Numbered from the stretch's first letter, positions 24,610 through 33,638 are shown. The stretch is 64,000 nucleotides of DNA from Novipirellula caenicola (GCF_039545035.1 NZ_BAABRO010000015.1:62001-126000), one strand, 5' to 3'. Translations and numbers: made by a program. Notes: generated by a model not told the origin, from the sequence alone.

Positions 24610-26430
24610 GTGAGTGAGCAAAAGCCGAAGCGGTTGGCCATTGTCGTTGATGACGAAGCGATCGCTCGAAAAATGTTGATGTTTGCTCTTCAGCATGAAG
24701 GTTTTCAGTGTGATCAGGCAAGCGATGGGCACGAGGCGATGCAAAAGATCACATCCGGCGACTACCAATTGGTTGTCACGGACTTGGCGATGCCGCACAA
24801 AAATGGACACGCACTCGCCGTTGAATTGTTGAAACTCGAAAAGCGTCCGACCATTGCCATTCACACATCGGTGGTCGAGCCGCGGATTGTCAAAGATTTG
24901 ATGAATCGCGGGGTGGATGACATCGTCTACAAACCGACCCACTACGCTGCCTTCGCTGCCAAAATGGTGGCTCTGGTCGAGCGACGAAATCGCAGCGGGA
25001 CGACCGACATGATGGTCGCAACGGATGAAGCGTCCAGCGGGACCCTCGCAGGTTTGGCCGGCGCGGCAGACGAAGGTGAGCGGAATCGCATGTCTCGGCG
25101 ACAAGCGAAGACCGTCAAGCCGCTGACCGCACGTTCGGTCAATACGCTGGGCGGCGAATCGCTGCCATTTTCCGACGGTGTGATCGAAGCATGCCGACTG
25201 GCCTGTAATCCCAATTCCGAAGTCCATGACATCAGTGCTGCGATTCGCCGCGAGCCCGGTTTGAGCGCGGAGCTGACTCGTTTGGGGAATAGCAGTTTTT
25301 ATAATCGGTCGGGATCCAATCTGCGATTGGAAGAGGTGGTCGTGCGAATAGGACGACGCCATGTCGGTGAGTTGGCGTTAGCGTTGAACGCGAGTTCATC
25401 GATACGTGAGATGGCGGTGACCTCGATGAATGTCCCGCTGGCGTGGCAACGCAGCCTAGCGGCCCGCGCCGCAGCAAAGATTCTGATTTCGCTGCGAAAA
25501 AACTCCAGTTCAAACGCAGGGATCTTGCTCAGTGCTGCGATGCACTCGCTCGGGCGACTTGTGCTCGCCAAGGCGTTTCCCGATGATATGGCGACGATGA
25601 TCCAACACGCCAACGACTCGGGTGAGGCTTTGACGGTGCTGGAACAGCGGGCATTGTCAGCGACTCAGTCCGAGATGCTCGCCCGCTTGTTGAACAAGTG
25701 TCAAATTCCCAAAGACATCATCGGGCCGCTCCAATACATCGATAAATCGTATCGGCAACTCGAGGACCTCGATCCTGCGGATCGTGAAGACGCCGAGTTG
25801 GTCAAAGTCGCCGTTTTGATTGGATGGCTTGCCGTCGGTCATTGGGAACCATGGGATCTGGTTGAGATTCCGCCAGTAAGTGTTCTGCGTCAACATGGTT
25901 GCCGCCCCGTCTCGGAGCTCGTCAAACGAACCCGCGAAGCACTGCTCGAGATGATGGCCGAGTTTGGCGATTCCGGTGGTCTGTGCGAATCATCATCGGA
26001 TCAAACACCCTGTCTCTATCACTGTGTGGGAGAACGTGATTGGGATATCCTTCAGTGGATGTTACCAGCGGTTGGGTTCACGCCCGCGGAGACCGATTCG
26101 CAAGAAAACGCAGCGATGGTGATCAACGCGATGGATGTCACGCGGCGCCAATTCGCCAAACATCCCGCTGCACGCGAGCCTCGGCGTGGGGTGATGTTGG
26201 TACGCAGCGGCCAAGCGGTTCGCCCGTCGGCCCATCGCGCGGTTCACACGTTTCCCTGCAGCGTTGCAAGTCTCGCAAAGGCAATTTCAGCGAATCGGTT
26301 CGTCCAAAATGAACCCTCGCTTGAACCCGTGGGTCACACCCGCGGCGCTGCGGCCGATGTCACTGCAAGCGATTTCACTGCGAGCGATGTCACTGCGGCA
26401 GGCGACGCGGCACCCGTGCCAAACGCTTGA
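24610..26430 (+). CDS. response regulator with HDOD output domain
   Basis: A 606-residue protein: a receiver domain (residues 7-125; acidic pair in VVDDE, phospho-Asp in VVTDLAMP near residue 58, Lys in VYKPTHY) and an HDOD domain (about 180-400; ISAAIRREPGLSAELTRLGNSSFYN, HSLGRLVLAKAFP). HDOD proteins act in signalling without a standard catalytic centre. The gene begins 54 bp after the ethylene-domain kinase, so it is the likely phosphorelay target. I prefer GTG 24610 over GTG 24607 because AAGGA then has seven-base spacing. The C-terminus contains a 15-bp tandem repeat (26356-26400) giving DVTAS-DFTAS-DVTAA. Confidence 0.88.
   Translation: MSEQKPKRLAIVVDDEAIARKMLMFALQHEGFQCDQASDGHEAMQKITSGDYQLVVTDLAMPHKNGHALAVELLKLEKRPTIAIHTSVVEPRIVKDLMNRGVDDIVYKPTHYAAFAAKMVALVERRNRSGTTDMMVATDEASSGTLAGLAGAADEGERNRMSRRQAKTVKPLTARSVNTLGGESLPFSDGVIEACRLACNPNSEVHDISAAIRREPGLSAELTRLGNSSFYNRSGSNLRLEEVVVRIGRRHVGELALALNASSSIREMAVTSMNVPLAWQRSLAARAAAKILISLRKNSSSNAGILLSAAMHSLGRLVLAKAFPDDMATMIQHANDSGEALTVLEQRALSATQSEMLARLLNKCQIPKDIIGPLQYIDKSYRQLEDLDPADREDAELVKVAVLIGWLAVGHWEPWDLVEIPPVSVLRQHGCRPVSELVKRTREALLEMMAEFGDSGGLCESSSDQTPCLYHCVGERDWDILQWMLPAVGFTPAETDSQENAAMVINAMDVTRRQFAKHPAAREPRRGVMLVRSGQAVRPSAHRAVHTFPCSVASLAKAISANRFVQNEPSLEPVGHTRGAAADVTASDFTASDVTAAGDAAPVPNA
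26356..26400 (+). repeat. 15-bp in-frame tandem repeat, three copies
   Basis: GATGTCACTGCAAGC, GATTTCACTGCGAGC and GATGTCACTGCGGCA follow each other and encode a flexible Asp/Thr/Ala tail at the end of the receiver-HDOD protein. Confidence 0.85.
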
Positions 26431-26535
26431 TAGCGTGCGATATGTCTCGCTCGATTGCGACCATCAGCACGCTTCGGGGGAAACGACCGAGGCTTAGACG
26501 CCCTGCGCAGCCGTCTCTGGCGGGCGAGTAGGGCA

Positions 26536-26552
26536 TTGGCACCAGAGTTGCT
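26536..26552 (+). promoter_or_regulatory. sigma-54 promoter for the USP-USP-DHOD operon
   Basis: TTGGCACCAGAGTTGCT is a near-perfect match: TGGCAC, N5, TTGC, with GG at 26538-26539 and GC at 26550-26551. Transcription near 26562 leaves a 27-base leader before the first USP. Confidence 0.8.
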
Positions 26553-26588
26553 TGCTAAAATGGAGCCAAGCCGCCAAGGAGACCGCCG

Positions 26589-27506
26589 ATGCGTAAGGTC
26601 CTGCTCGCTGTAGATGGTTCGGACATTTCCGACGAAGCTGCCCGTTGGGTATCCACACTACCACATCGCAATCACTGGGATTTGACGATTCTAAGTGTGG
26701 TTCAGCATCCGATGGTGCATGACGACGATCCGCTTTTGGACGCGTACGAAAAGGCGTGTGCTCAAGACCGCCAAGATGCCGTGGACCACTACGGCAAAAT
26801 TGCGGCGATGTTCGATGACCAAAGCGTCTCGGTTTCTCATCGCATCGAATCAGGATCTCCGGATGAAACGATTGTCGAGACCGCCAAAGCCATTGCGGCG
26901 GATTTGATTGTCGTCGGCGCCAAAGGCCGCTCGCAGATCAGTCGTATGTTGTTGGGCAGCGTCAGTGACCACGTGGCGACGCATGCTCATTGCAGCGTTT
27001 TGGTGGTGCGAGCCGCGGGGCGACACGAATACCAGAATGGGTTTCGAGTCTGCTTGGCTTTTGGTATCGACGCTCCGGCGAAAACGGCACTGCGTGAAAT
27101 GACCGAAATTGCTTGGCGTAGCGATACGGTATTCCATGTGTTGTCGATCGCTTCGTACCTGCATGACTTTTTCGGAGTCTTGCCCGAGGATTCACAAATC
27201 GTTCGGCAATATCGCGAGAATTTAAGTCACGCGCATGATCAATTGCTCGCGGTATCCTCGGAAACAAAAACTCACTTGGTCGAAAACGAGCATGTGGGCG
27301 AAGGGATTGTGACGTTTGCCGAACGCAATGCCATCGACATGTTGGTCGTTGGCGAAAAGCCACGCAGTGGGATGAGCCGTTTTTTGCTGGGCAGCACCTC
27401 TCGCTATGTGTTGCGTCACGCCAACTGCAGTGTCTGGATTGCTCGAAAACCACTGACGCAGACCGAGGAAGAAGTGTCGGCGGAATGGCAGCCGGCATCG
27501 CCGTGA
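26589..27506 (+). CDS. tandem universal stress protein
   Basis: A 305-residue protein with two UspA domains. The first has the ATP-binding signature VVGAKGRSQISRMLLGSVSDHV (G-x2-G-x9-GS); the second has VVGEKPRSGMSRFLLGSTSRYV, where the second Gly is Pro. Such proteins bind ATP and protect cells in growth arrest or hypoxia. AAGGAG precedes the ATG. It is first in a probable operon with another tandem USP (55 bp on) and a DHOD-like gene, under a strong sigma-54 site. Confidence 0.93.
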   Translation: MRKVLLAVDGSDISDEAARWVSTLPHRNHWDLTILSVVQHPMVHDDDPLLDAYEKACAQDRQDAVDHYGKIAAMFDDQSVSVSHRIESGSPDETIVETAKAIAADLIVVGAKGRSQISRMLLGSVSDHVATHAHCSVLVVRAAGRHEYQNGFRVCLAFGIDAPAKTALREMTEIAWRSDTVFHVLSIASYLHDFFGVLPEDSQIVRQYRENLSHAHDQLLAVSSETKTHLVENEHVGEGIVTFAERNAIDMLVVGEKPRSGMSRFLLGSTSRYVLRHANCSVWIARKPLTQTEEEVSAEWQPASP

Positions 27507-27561
27507 CATTATCGCCGTGACATCATTATCGTGAATCGCAATCGATCGGAGCCGGGGCTTC

Positions 27562-28503
27562 ATGAAACGTTTCAAACGAATTTTATGCTACATCGGAACG
27601 GACGTTAACGAAGCGGCCCTCTCCAGAGCGGTGAGTTTGGCGATCCAAAATGAAGCGTCGTTGACGATCATGGACGTGATCAAACCCGTTCCCAAAGGGA
27701 TCGCGATGGTGGATCACGAGACCGAGGCGGATGAACTGCAGCGAATCATGGTCCATGACCACGAACAAGCGTTGTTGGCACGAATGGCGGAGTATGCGGA
27801 TACTGCTGTTCCAATCGAATTGGTGGTCGGTACCGGCGATCCCGCGACCGAAATCATCCGCCAAGTGATCATGGCTGAGATTGATTTGGTGATCAAAAAT
27901 GCCGATGGTGCTTCGGCTCTTGGGGGGATGTTCGGAAGCGTGGCACGGTCGCTACTGCGGATGTGTCCGTGCCCGGTTTGGTTGCTTAAACCTGAAATTC
28001 ACGGCCAATTTGACCGGGTCCTCGCCGCGATCGATTTGGACGCGGATGAGCCGGACCACCAGAAACTCAATCAAGACATTCTCGAACTCGCGTTGTCAAT
28101 CGCACAATCCGAACAGGCTCAACTGCATCTTGTCGCCGCTTGGGGATTGTGGATGGAAGGTCCGCTGCGAAAACGGATGGGCGACGAAACGGTGGACCAA
28201 ATGGTGACGCTGCAGCAAATGAAGGTGCGTCGTTCGCTCGACGAATTGATCCCCCACGGAAGGTACGACGACCATCGGATTCAAATTCACTTGCATCAAG
28301 GCGATCCATCGGAAGTCATTCGCAGTGTTGCCGATACGATCGAAGCCGATTTGATGGTGATGGGCACCGTCTGTCGCACCGGTGTGTCCGGCGCGTTGGT
28401 GGGAAATACCGCCGATACCATTTTCTCAGAACTTAGCTGCTCGATGCTTGCCATCAAGCCCGCGGGATTCCTTTCCCCCGTCCAGATTGCCGCTCGTGTT
28501 TGA
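27562..28503 (+). CDS. UspE-like tandem universal stress protein
   Basis: A 313-residue tandem USP of the UspE type. The second domain ends in MGTVCRTGVSGALVGNTADTIF, the variant ATP-loop ending in GNT found in UspE. The first domain has the divergent loop KNADGASALGGMFGSVARSLLRMCPCPVWLLKP. The start has CGGAG about ten bases upstream. It is second gene of the USP-USP-DHOD operon. Confidence 0.9.
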   Translation: MKRFKRILCYIGTDVNEAALSRAVSLAIQNEASLTIMDVIKPVPKGIAMVDHETEADELQRIMVHDHEQALLARMAEYADTAVPIELVVGTGDPATEIIRQVIMAEIDLVIKNADGASALGGMFGSVARSLLRMCPCPVWLLKPEIHGQFDRVLAAIDLDADEPDHQKLNQDILELALSIAQSEQAQLHLVAAWGLWMEGPLRKRMGDETVDQMVTLQQMKVRRSLDELIPHGRYDDHRIQIHLHQGDPSEVIRSVADTIEADLMVMGTVCRTGVSGALVGNTADTIFSELSCSMLAIKPAGFLSPVQIAARV

Positions 28504-28605
28504 CGCCTTGCCCTGCTCCCGCACGACCTCCTTTCTGGTGGGGCGGATGGCGTCAGACGGTTTCCCCTTGTTTTCACTTCCGTTGTTCCACTTTTGAGTG
28601 CTTCG

Positions 28606-29619
28606 ATGAGTATTGATCTAGCGACCCACTACGGCGGTCTAACGCTGCGTTCACCCATTGTCGTCGGAGCATGTCCGCTATCGACCGATGATCACATGCG
28701 AGCAAGGTTGCAAGCCGCCGGGGCCGGTGCAATTGTCTTGCCCTCAATTTTTGAGGAACAGGTGATTGATTGGACAAAGAAAGTGGGACGTCCCATCACC
28801 TACCGTGAAAGAAAGCTGCTCGCGCGAAGTGAGCGTCTGAAAATTCGATCGACCTGTACCGATGCCGACGGCTACCTAGCGTTAGTCAAACGAGCGACTT
28901 CGCAATTGGACATTCCGGTGATCGCCAGTATGAATGGATACGCGGCAAACGGCTGGCTCGATTACGCGGGCGAGTTACAAGAAGCCGATGCGGCGGCCAT
29001 CGAATTGAATGTGCATCATCCGCCCGTCAATGAATACTCCGGATCAGGGCAAATCGAAGAGTCGATTGTGGCGGCTATCGAAGAAATTGATCAAGCCATC
29101 GCCATCCCGCTGTTTGTCAAAATCGAGCGTATCGGCGTTAGTTTGCCTCATCTGGCCCGACGTGTCTGTTCGGGCGCCAGCGGTTTTGTGGTGTACGGTA
29201 GGGGACCCGACACCGATATCTGTCTCGAGAATTTGAAATTGAAATCGATGTGGAGTCTGACGTCGCCGGGATCGGCAATCCAATTGATCGATCCAATCAT
29301 GCGAATCCATTCAAATTGTCCTGCGATGTCGATTGCCGCCAGCGGAGGAATTGCCAGCAGCGAAGATGTGATCAAGGTGCTGTTGGCGGGAGCCGATGTG
29401 GCGATGGTGACCAGCGAGTTGTATCGCTCCGGGCCCGACGTGATCGGAAAACTCATCGACGGTCTGGTTGAGTTTATGAAGCAACATCAATTCAATTCGA
29501 TCAATGATCTTCAACTCAATCGTCCGATCGAGTTTGCGGACGAGGAAGCACGTGTTCATTACGTCGCTGCGCTTTCGGCACGGCTCAGTGTCGTTCGTCC
29601 CAACGCATTCGGTGAATAA
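28606..29619 (+). CDS. dihydroorotate dehydrogenase-like flavoprotein (copy 1)
   Basis: A 337-residue TIM-barrel protein resembling class 1 dihydroorotate dehydrogenases: LTLRSPIVVGACPLS at the start, PVIASMNG, a barrel strand VKIERIG, and the phosphate-binding end IAASGGIASSEDVIKVLLAGADVAMVTSELYRSGP. Members annotated 'DHOD-like' are probably not in pyrimidine synthesis; here the neighbours are USPs rather than pyr genes. I use ATG 28606; a TTG 12 bases upstream is less likely. A second copy, also next to a USP, is at 48841. Flavin binding is expected from the fold; the substrate is unknown. Confidence 0.82.
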   Translation: MSIDLATHYGGLTLRSPIVVGACPLSTDDHMRARLQAAGAGAIVLPSIFEEQVIDWTKKVGRPITYRERKLLARSERLKIRSTCTDADGYLALVKRATSQLDIPVIASMNGYAANGWLDYAGELQEADAAAIELNVHHPPVNEYSGSGQIEESIVAAIEEIDQAIAIPLFVKIERIGVSLPHLARRVCSGASGFVVYGRGPDTDICLENLKLKSMWSLTSPGSAIQLIDPIMRIHSNCPAMSIAASGGIASSEDVIKVLLAGADVAMVTSELYRSGPDVIGKLIDGLVEFMKQHQFNSINDLQLNRPIEFADEEARVHYVAALSARLSVVRPNAFGE

Positions 29620-29739
29620 CCCTCATCAATGTTGGAAACACGATTGCCAAAGCGCGAAGGGATCACAACACCGGCGGTAACGGAGGACCCGCGGCGAGCG
29701 AACTCATCATGCACAACATGGGGACGCGTTCGTTTGCAT

Positions 29740-30900
29740 TTACGACTTGTTTTCGACAGCCGTAGTCTGCTTCGTTGGTGCGTTCTGAGTTGACGGCTTG
29801 CGAATCGCATCCACTTCTTCGGTCAAATCGATGCCGACCGGACACCATGTGATGCACCGCCCACAACCCGTGCAGCCGATCGTGTCGAATTGGTCCTGCC
29901 ATGTCGCTAACTTGTGCGTCAGCCATTGGCGATATCGACTGCGGATATCGTTGCGAACGGTGCCGCCGGCGGTGTAACTAAAGTCAAGGTTGAAGCACGA
30001 GTCCCATTGGCGAACGCGGGTGACGTCGTGCTGGTCCAAATCGCTGACCTCGTTGACGGTCGAGCAAAAACAGGTGGGGCAAACCATTGTGCAATTGGTG
30101 CACGACAAGCAACGGGCGGCAACCTCGTCCCAGTGCGGATGTTCAAGATTGTCAAGCAAATCGTCGTGAATATTCCGCGTATCCATCTGCTTGCGGATCG
30201 CCTGTTTTGCTTTTTCTAACTCGTTTGCGGCCGCTTGCCTTTGGTCCCCATCTGCAAGACTCAATTCGAGTTCGGCAATGATGGTTTGCCCTTCGTCGCT
30301 CTGAGACTCGACACAAAAACCTTCGTCCGTTTCGGTCAATGCAATGTCGAACCCCGCTTCACAGTGGGGACCAGTGTTCATCGACGTGCAAAAGCAGGTG
30401 GCTGCGGCGGTAGAGCATTGAACCGCGACGATCAGGGCAGATTCTCGCCGTCGCGAATAAACGGGGTCGACAAAATCGTCATTCAAAAATACCCGGTCTT
30501 GGATTTTGATTGCGGCGAGATCACAGCCGCGGACGCCGAACAACGCAAGCTTTTCAGGAGGGTCGATCTTGCTCGAAAACTGCCATCCGTCATTGGTCAG
30601 CTTCGCACCGCTGAGTTCTTGCCACGCGGGGAATAGATACTTTTTCCACGAATCGGGGCTCGAATTGAATTCGAATTGCCGCTGGTGATGTGTGTTTTGA
30701 ATTTGGTAGGTGGCGGGCGACTGCGTGTCGGTCCATCCCGTCGGCAACTGGTCCACGTGGTCAAGCGTGTCGTAGATGATCGCGCCGCTTCGCACCACCG
30801 GACCGACCACCCGGTATCCCCGGCGATGCATTGCATCGATCAGTTGTTGTAACTGCGTTCGCGGCAACCACCACATTTCGCGTTCGGCGGGCTGGTTCAT
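29740..30900 (-). CDS. hydB: group 3b hydrogenase beta subunit (4Fe-4S)
   Basis: A 386-residue iron-sulfur protein like the beta subunit (HydB) of NAD(P)-linked [NiFe] hydrogenases and AsrA of sulfite reductase. It has a conserved cofactor region (ALFGVRGCDLAAI, then CFCTSM..GPHCEAGFDIALTET) and two C-terminal 4Fe-4S motifs, CLSCTNCTMVCPTC and CTGCGRCITWCPVG. It passes electrons between HydD/HydA and the flavin subunit HydG. Unusually, it is not with the other subunits: gamma, delta and alpha lie 9 kb away on the opposite strand. Its ATG overlaps the stop of the upstream CNB gene (ATGA), and the pair shares a sigma-54 promoter. Confidence 0.88.
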   Translation of the reverse strand: MNQPAEREMWWLPRTQLQQLIDAMHRRGYRVVGPVVRSGAIIYDTLDHVDQLPTGWTDTQSPATYQIQNTHHQRQFEFNSSPDSWKKYLFPAWQELSGAKLTNDGWQFSSKIDPPEKLALFGVRGCDLAAIKIQDRVFLNDDFVDPVYSRRRESALIVAVQCSTAAATCFCTSMNTGPHCEAGFDIALTETDEGFCVESQSDEGQTIIAELELSLADGDQRQAAANELEKAKQAIRKQMDTRNIHDDLLDNLEHPHWDEVAARCLSCTNCTMVCPTCFCSTVNEVSDLDQHDVTRVRQWDSCFNLDFSYTAGGTVRNDIRSRYRQWLTHKLATWQDQFDTIGCTGCGRCITWCPVGIDLTEEVDAIRKPSTQNAPTKQTTAVENKS

Positions 30901-31364
30901 TCCATCGTACCCTGCGGTTGGTAGAACAAATCGAGTAGTTGCAAGCGAGTCGCCACCAATCGCTTCGAAAGTGATTTGGCGATCGTGTACATCACCTTGT
31001 AACCAATGTCGTGGTTTTGTTCACAAAGCTGTGAAAGCGCAGCCGCATCAAATGCAATCAAGGTCGTTTCGAGCGTGGCAACCGCGGTGGCGGTCATGCG
31101 TTGATCGCCCAGCACGGCGGACCACCCCAACAAATCGCCGGGGCCGGCCGTTAACATCGCCTTGGCTCCGGCTCGCGCCGACGACATCTCTAACCGCACT
31201 CGGCCTTCTTTGATCCAGTAGATCTTGGCGTGGACTTCGCCTTCACGAAACAGTAACCGCTGAGCAGGGTAAGTCTCTAGCGACGCTAAATCCGCCAACG
31301 GCTGAATCAAAAACGGAGAGCCTTCGCTATCGAGTCCGATCGTGTCGAGGTTTTTCTGGCTCAT
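30897..31364 (-). CDS. cyclic nucleotide-binding domain protein without DNA-binding domain
   Basis: A 155-residue protein with one Crp-type beta-roll (AQRLLFREGEVHAKIYWIKEGRVRLEMSS..., PGDLLGWSAVLGDQRMTATAVATLETTLIAFD) and a C-terminal helix, but no helix-turn-helix. The start is ATG 31364 (MSQKNLDTIG); the frame is open to 31547 but that lies across the sigma-54 promoter. It is coupled to hydB. Similar CNB proteins accompany group 3b hydrogenase or sulfhydrogenase operons, so it may regulate the enzyme or bind the complex rather than DNA. Ligand unknown. Confidence 0.82.
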   Translation of the reverse strand: MSQKNLDTIGLDSEGSPFLIQPLADLASLETYPAQRLLFREGEVHAKIYWIKEGRVRLEMSSARAGAKAMLTAGPGDLLGWSAVLGDQRMTATAVATLETTLIAFDAAALSQLCEQNHDIGYKVMYTIAKSLSKRLVATRLQLLDLFYQPQGTME

Positions 31365-31422
31365 CGAAAAAAGACCCCCGCGAATAGGCGATCTGCGAAT
31401 TGGAACGCAACACGTCGGGTTA

Positions 31423-31440
31423 ACGCAAAGCAAATGCCAA
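31423..31440 (-). promoter_or_regulatory. sigma-54 promoter for the CNB-hydB operon
   Basis: On the minus strand TTGGCATTTGCTTTGCG: TGGCAT, N5, TTGC with GG at 31438-31437 and GC at 31426-31425. It is about 60 bp upstream of ATG 31364. The 727-bp gap to the CBS gene (31365-32090) holds this site, the 31812 site and the 19-bp repeats, but no supported gene. Confidence 0.75.
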
Positions 31441-31811
31441 GTCAGATCGCTTACGCCAAGCAAACGCAAAATGCAAACGCTCGCGATCACCACACGGTAC
31501 AATAGAGGTATTACACGCCGACAAGCCGGCCCGGCAGATCGACTCATTCAATCGATCCCGTGGGATTCTGGACTGCATACTCGGTGCGGTGAGTGTGCAT
31601 TTCGTCACAACGTCGTGCCAGATCGTCATGCTTGGTTGTTGTGCACGAGAACTCATGGTTGGGTCGTGTCGATCGTCGTGCGGCGTCAATGCCGGACATG
31701 TTACTCACCAGGTGTCAATCAATGGGCGTTCATCGTTGCAGCGACCAAGAGCCTCGCGGGATCTTTCAATCCGCGTCATGACACACTCATTCGCGAGTGG
31801 CTTTTTCGGCA

Positions 31812-31828
31812 ATGGTACGGACTTTGCC
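31812..31828 (+). promoter_or_regulatory. sigma-54 promoter for the CBS gene
   Basis: ATGGTACGGACTTTGCC: GG (31814-31815), ten bases, GC (31826-31827). It shares the TGGTAC form with the 3252 site. The leader to ATG 32091 would be about 250 bases and contains the 19-bp tandem repeat. Confidence 0.55.
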
Positions 31829-31884
31829 TAGTGACATGATGACGCTAGCGGTGGGACTTTGATCGTGGATTTCACCTCGCCGGG

Positions 31885-31978
31885 GGCCCGTGCAATCAAA
31901 CCAGGCCCGTGCAATGAAACCAGGCCCGTGCAATGAAACCAGGCCCGTGCAATGAAACCAGGCCCGTGCAATCAAACA
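31885..31978 (+). repeat. 19-bp tandem repeat, five copies
   Basis: The unit GGCCCGTGCAATGAAACCA starts at 31885, 31904, 31923, 31942 and 31961. Copies 1 and 5 have ATC instead of ATG; copies 2-4 are identical; copy 5 is slightly degenerate. It sits in the presumed leader of the CBS gene and is followed by a looser repetition of AGGCC/AGGCCTTTT (32003-32060). Confidence 0.95.
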
Positions 31979-32090
31979 GACTCGGTTGAATTCACGTTCA
32001 GCCAAGGCCTTTTTAGACAGGCCTTTTCGACAGGCCGTCTTACACCAAGGCCGTTAGACCAAAGTGCCCTTTCGACTAAAGGAGCGTGCG

Positions 32091-32573
32091 ATGACCAAAT
32101 TAGCAAGTTGCGACGAAGCGGTAGGAGATTGGATGTCCAAATCGATCTCGTCCGTCCAACGTGATTCGACGGTCCGCGATGTTTTAGAGTTAATGAAAAC
32201 CGGAAACTTTTCTTCGATTCCCGTGGTCGACGCCGCGGGCAACGTGGTTGGGATCGTCACGCGTAGCGACCTCGCTGGCGTGGTCCTTTCGACCGATCAA
32301 TTGCTTGACAGCGATTACCCACATTTCGAAGACTGCTTGTGGGCCGTGGAATTGATCCAGCGACGATTTGGCACCGACAAAGTCACCGAGGTGATGAGCG
32401 AAAATGTTGCGTCGGTACAACCAGAAACCACCATGTATGATGCTGCCAAACAGATGGTCGACGATGGTTTCGACCACTTGGCCGTAACCAAAGACAACAA
32501 ATTGCGGGGAATGTTATCCGCTAGCGACTTTGTCCGCTTGGTCGCCAACGCCGGCGGTGACGCTCGTCCGTGA
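32091..32573 (+). CDS. CBS-domain protein, hypoxic-response-protein-like
   Basis: A 160-residue protein made of two CBS motifs (residues 12-75 and about 100-155; VGDWMSKSISSVQRDSTVRDVLELM, IPVVDAAGNVVGIVTRSDL, VTEVMSENVASVQPETTMYDAAKQM, HLAVTKDNKLRGMLSASDF). Stand-alone CBS pairs sense adenine nucleotides; the mycobacterial homologue HRP1 (Rv2626c) is among the most strongly hypoxia-induced DosR genes. The start has AAAGGAG six bases upstream of ATG 32091. Its last 60 bases overlap the convergent USP gene. Confidence 0.9.
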   Translation: MTKLASCDEAVGDWMSKSISSVQRDSTVRDVLELMKTGNFSSIPVVDAAGNVVGIVTRSDLAGVVLSTDQLLDSDYPHFEDCLWAVELIQRRFGTDKVTEVMSENVASVQPETTMYDAAKQMVDDGFDHLAVTKDNKLRGMLSASDFVRLVANAGGDARP

Positions 32574-33461
32574 AATCAACACGCTGCAATGAGCATGTCT
32601 CAGCACATGGCGTGAATTGCTGCCCAATAGCAGTCGCTGGATTAACGTTTCACGCTGGTCGCCGGTAATGATCAAATCACATTTTTGCTGTTCGGCATAT
32701 TCCACGATGCCATGCCCGATGTGATTCGACTCGATCGTTTTTGTATGAGTCGTAAAGCCTTTGGATTGCAGGTCTTCCTTGATCGTTTCAATCGTTTCGA
32801 CGGCAATCGGTCGCAGGTCTTGACGATACTTCGATGCCTGATGAAACAATTCCTGATCATAGAAATGTAAGATCTGTTGCACATAAACCAAATGGATTTC
32901 GGTCGACGGGGACAAATCCAACTGGGCAATCCATGCCGCTAAATCAACGTCGCATTCCGCATTGCTAATCGCAATCAAAATACGCGACGGTGCTGGCGAG
33001 GCGATGTTGGGATCGGGGAGCTGATTTCCCTGCGGACGTACAACCAAAGTCGAACAGTCGGCGTGGGTCGCGACGTAATCCGACACACTGCCCAACAACA
33101 CGCGGGCGAGTGCGGAATGCCCGGTCGCCCCCATCAACACCAAATCGACTCGTTTCTCTCGAGCCAATCGCACGATTTCATGTCCGGGGGGACCGATTGG
33201 CGACAGCGTTTCAATGGACCGAAACTCATTGCGTGCGAACGCGGCCATTGCATTGAGCGATTCCTGAATGGCCTCGATTTCACGCTGCATCACGCTGGCC
33301 GCATCCATGGCAAACATGGTGCCGCTGAGATCGTATTCAGGCACCCGAGGTGAGACGGTCACAAGCAACAGATCCACTTCGTCATGACAGGGCATTCGCT
33401 TCAAGCAATCCAACGCGTAGCTTGAATAAGCGGATCGATCCACTGCCGCTAAGACTCGCAT
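32514..33461 (-). CDS. tandem universal stress protein
   Basis: A 315-residue protein with two UspA domains: MRVLAAVDRS start, first ATP loop LMGATGHSALARVLLGSVSDYV, second loop ITGDQRETLIQRLLLGSNSRHV, which lacks the second Gly. ATG 33461 is preceded by AAAGGAAAG at ideal spacing. The C-terminal 20 codons are antisense to the CBS gene end, so the two transcripts overlap tail to tail by 60 bp. I did not find a convincing sigma-54 site for this gene; the only GG-N10-GC near 33500 lacks the -12 TTGC. Confidence 0.9.
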   Translation of the reverse strand: MRVLAAVDRSAYSSYALDCLKRMPCHDEVDLLLVTVSPRVPEYDLSGTMFAMDAASVMQREIEAIQESLNAMAAFARNEFRSIETLSPIGPPGHEIVRLAREKRVDLVLMGATGHSALARVLLGSVSDYVATHADCSTLVVRPQGNQLPDPNIASPAPSRILIAISNAECDVDLAAWIAQLDLSPSTEIHLVYVQQILHFYDQELFHQASKYRQDLRPIAVETIETIKEDLQSKGFTTHTKTIESNHIGHGIVEYAEQQKCDLIITGDQRETLIQRLLLGSNSRHVLRHAHCSVLISRTSVTAGVGDQADKVASG

Positions 33462-33569
33462 CTGACTTTCCTTTTGTTTGATCAAGAACTCAATCTAGCC
33501 CGCCGGCGCTACCCCAACGTCCGTCGCATCTTCTCCTGTCCCCGAACGCACCGCTGGATGCGGGATACA

Positions 33570-33586
33570 TTGGCACAGAACGTGCA
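33570..33586 (+). promoter_or_regulatory. sigma-54 promoter for the 37-residue membrane peptide
   Basis: TTGGCACAGAACGTGCA: TGGCAC is exact, GG at 33572-33573, GC at 33584-33585, ten bases apart; the -12 is GTGC instead of TTGC. It is about 55 bp before ATG 33639. Confidence 0.55.
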
Positions 33587-33638
33587 TTTTGATGTTGGAC
33601 TTACAATGACGGTTGTTCAATCCACTGGAGACAGACCG

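Noticed and set aside
31365-31547. N-terminal extension of the CNB protein
   Set aside because: It would span the sigma-54-type promoter and has no similarity to the family; ATG 31364 is preferred.
31885-31978. CRISPR array
   Set aside because: The five 19-bp units are directly abutting without spacers and no cas genes are present.
33494-33512. Minus-strand GG-N10-GC before the USP at 33461
   Set aside because: The -12 element is CCGGC, without TTGC; GC-rich chance match.
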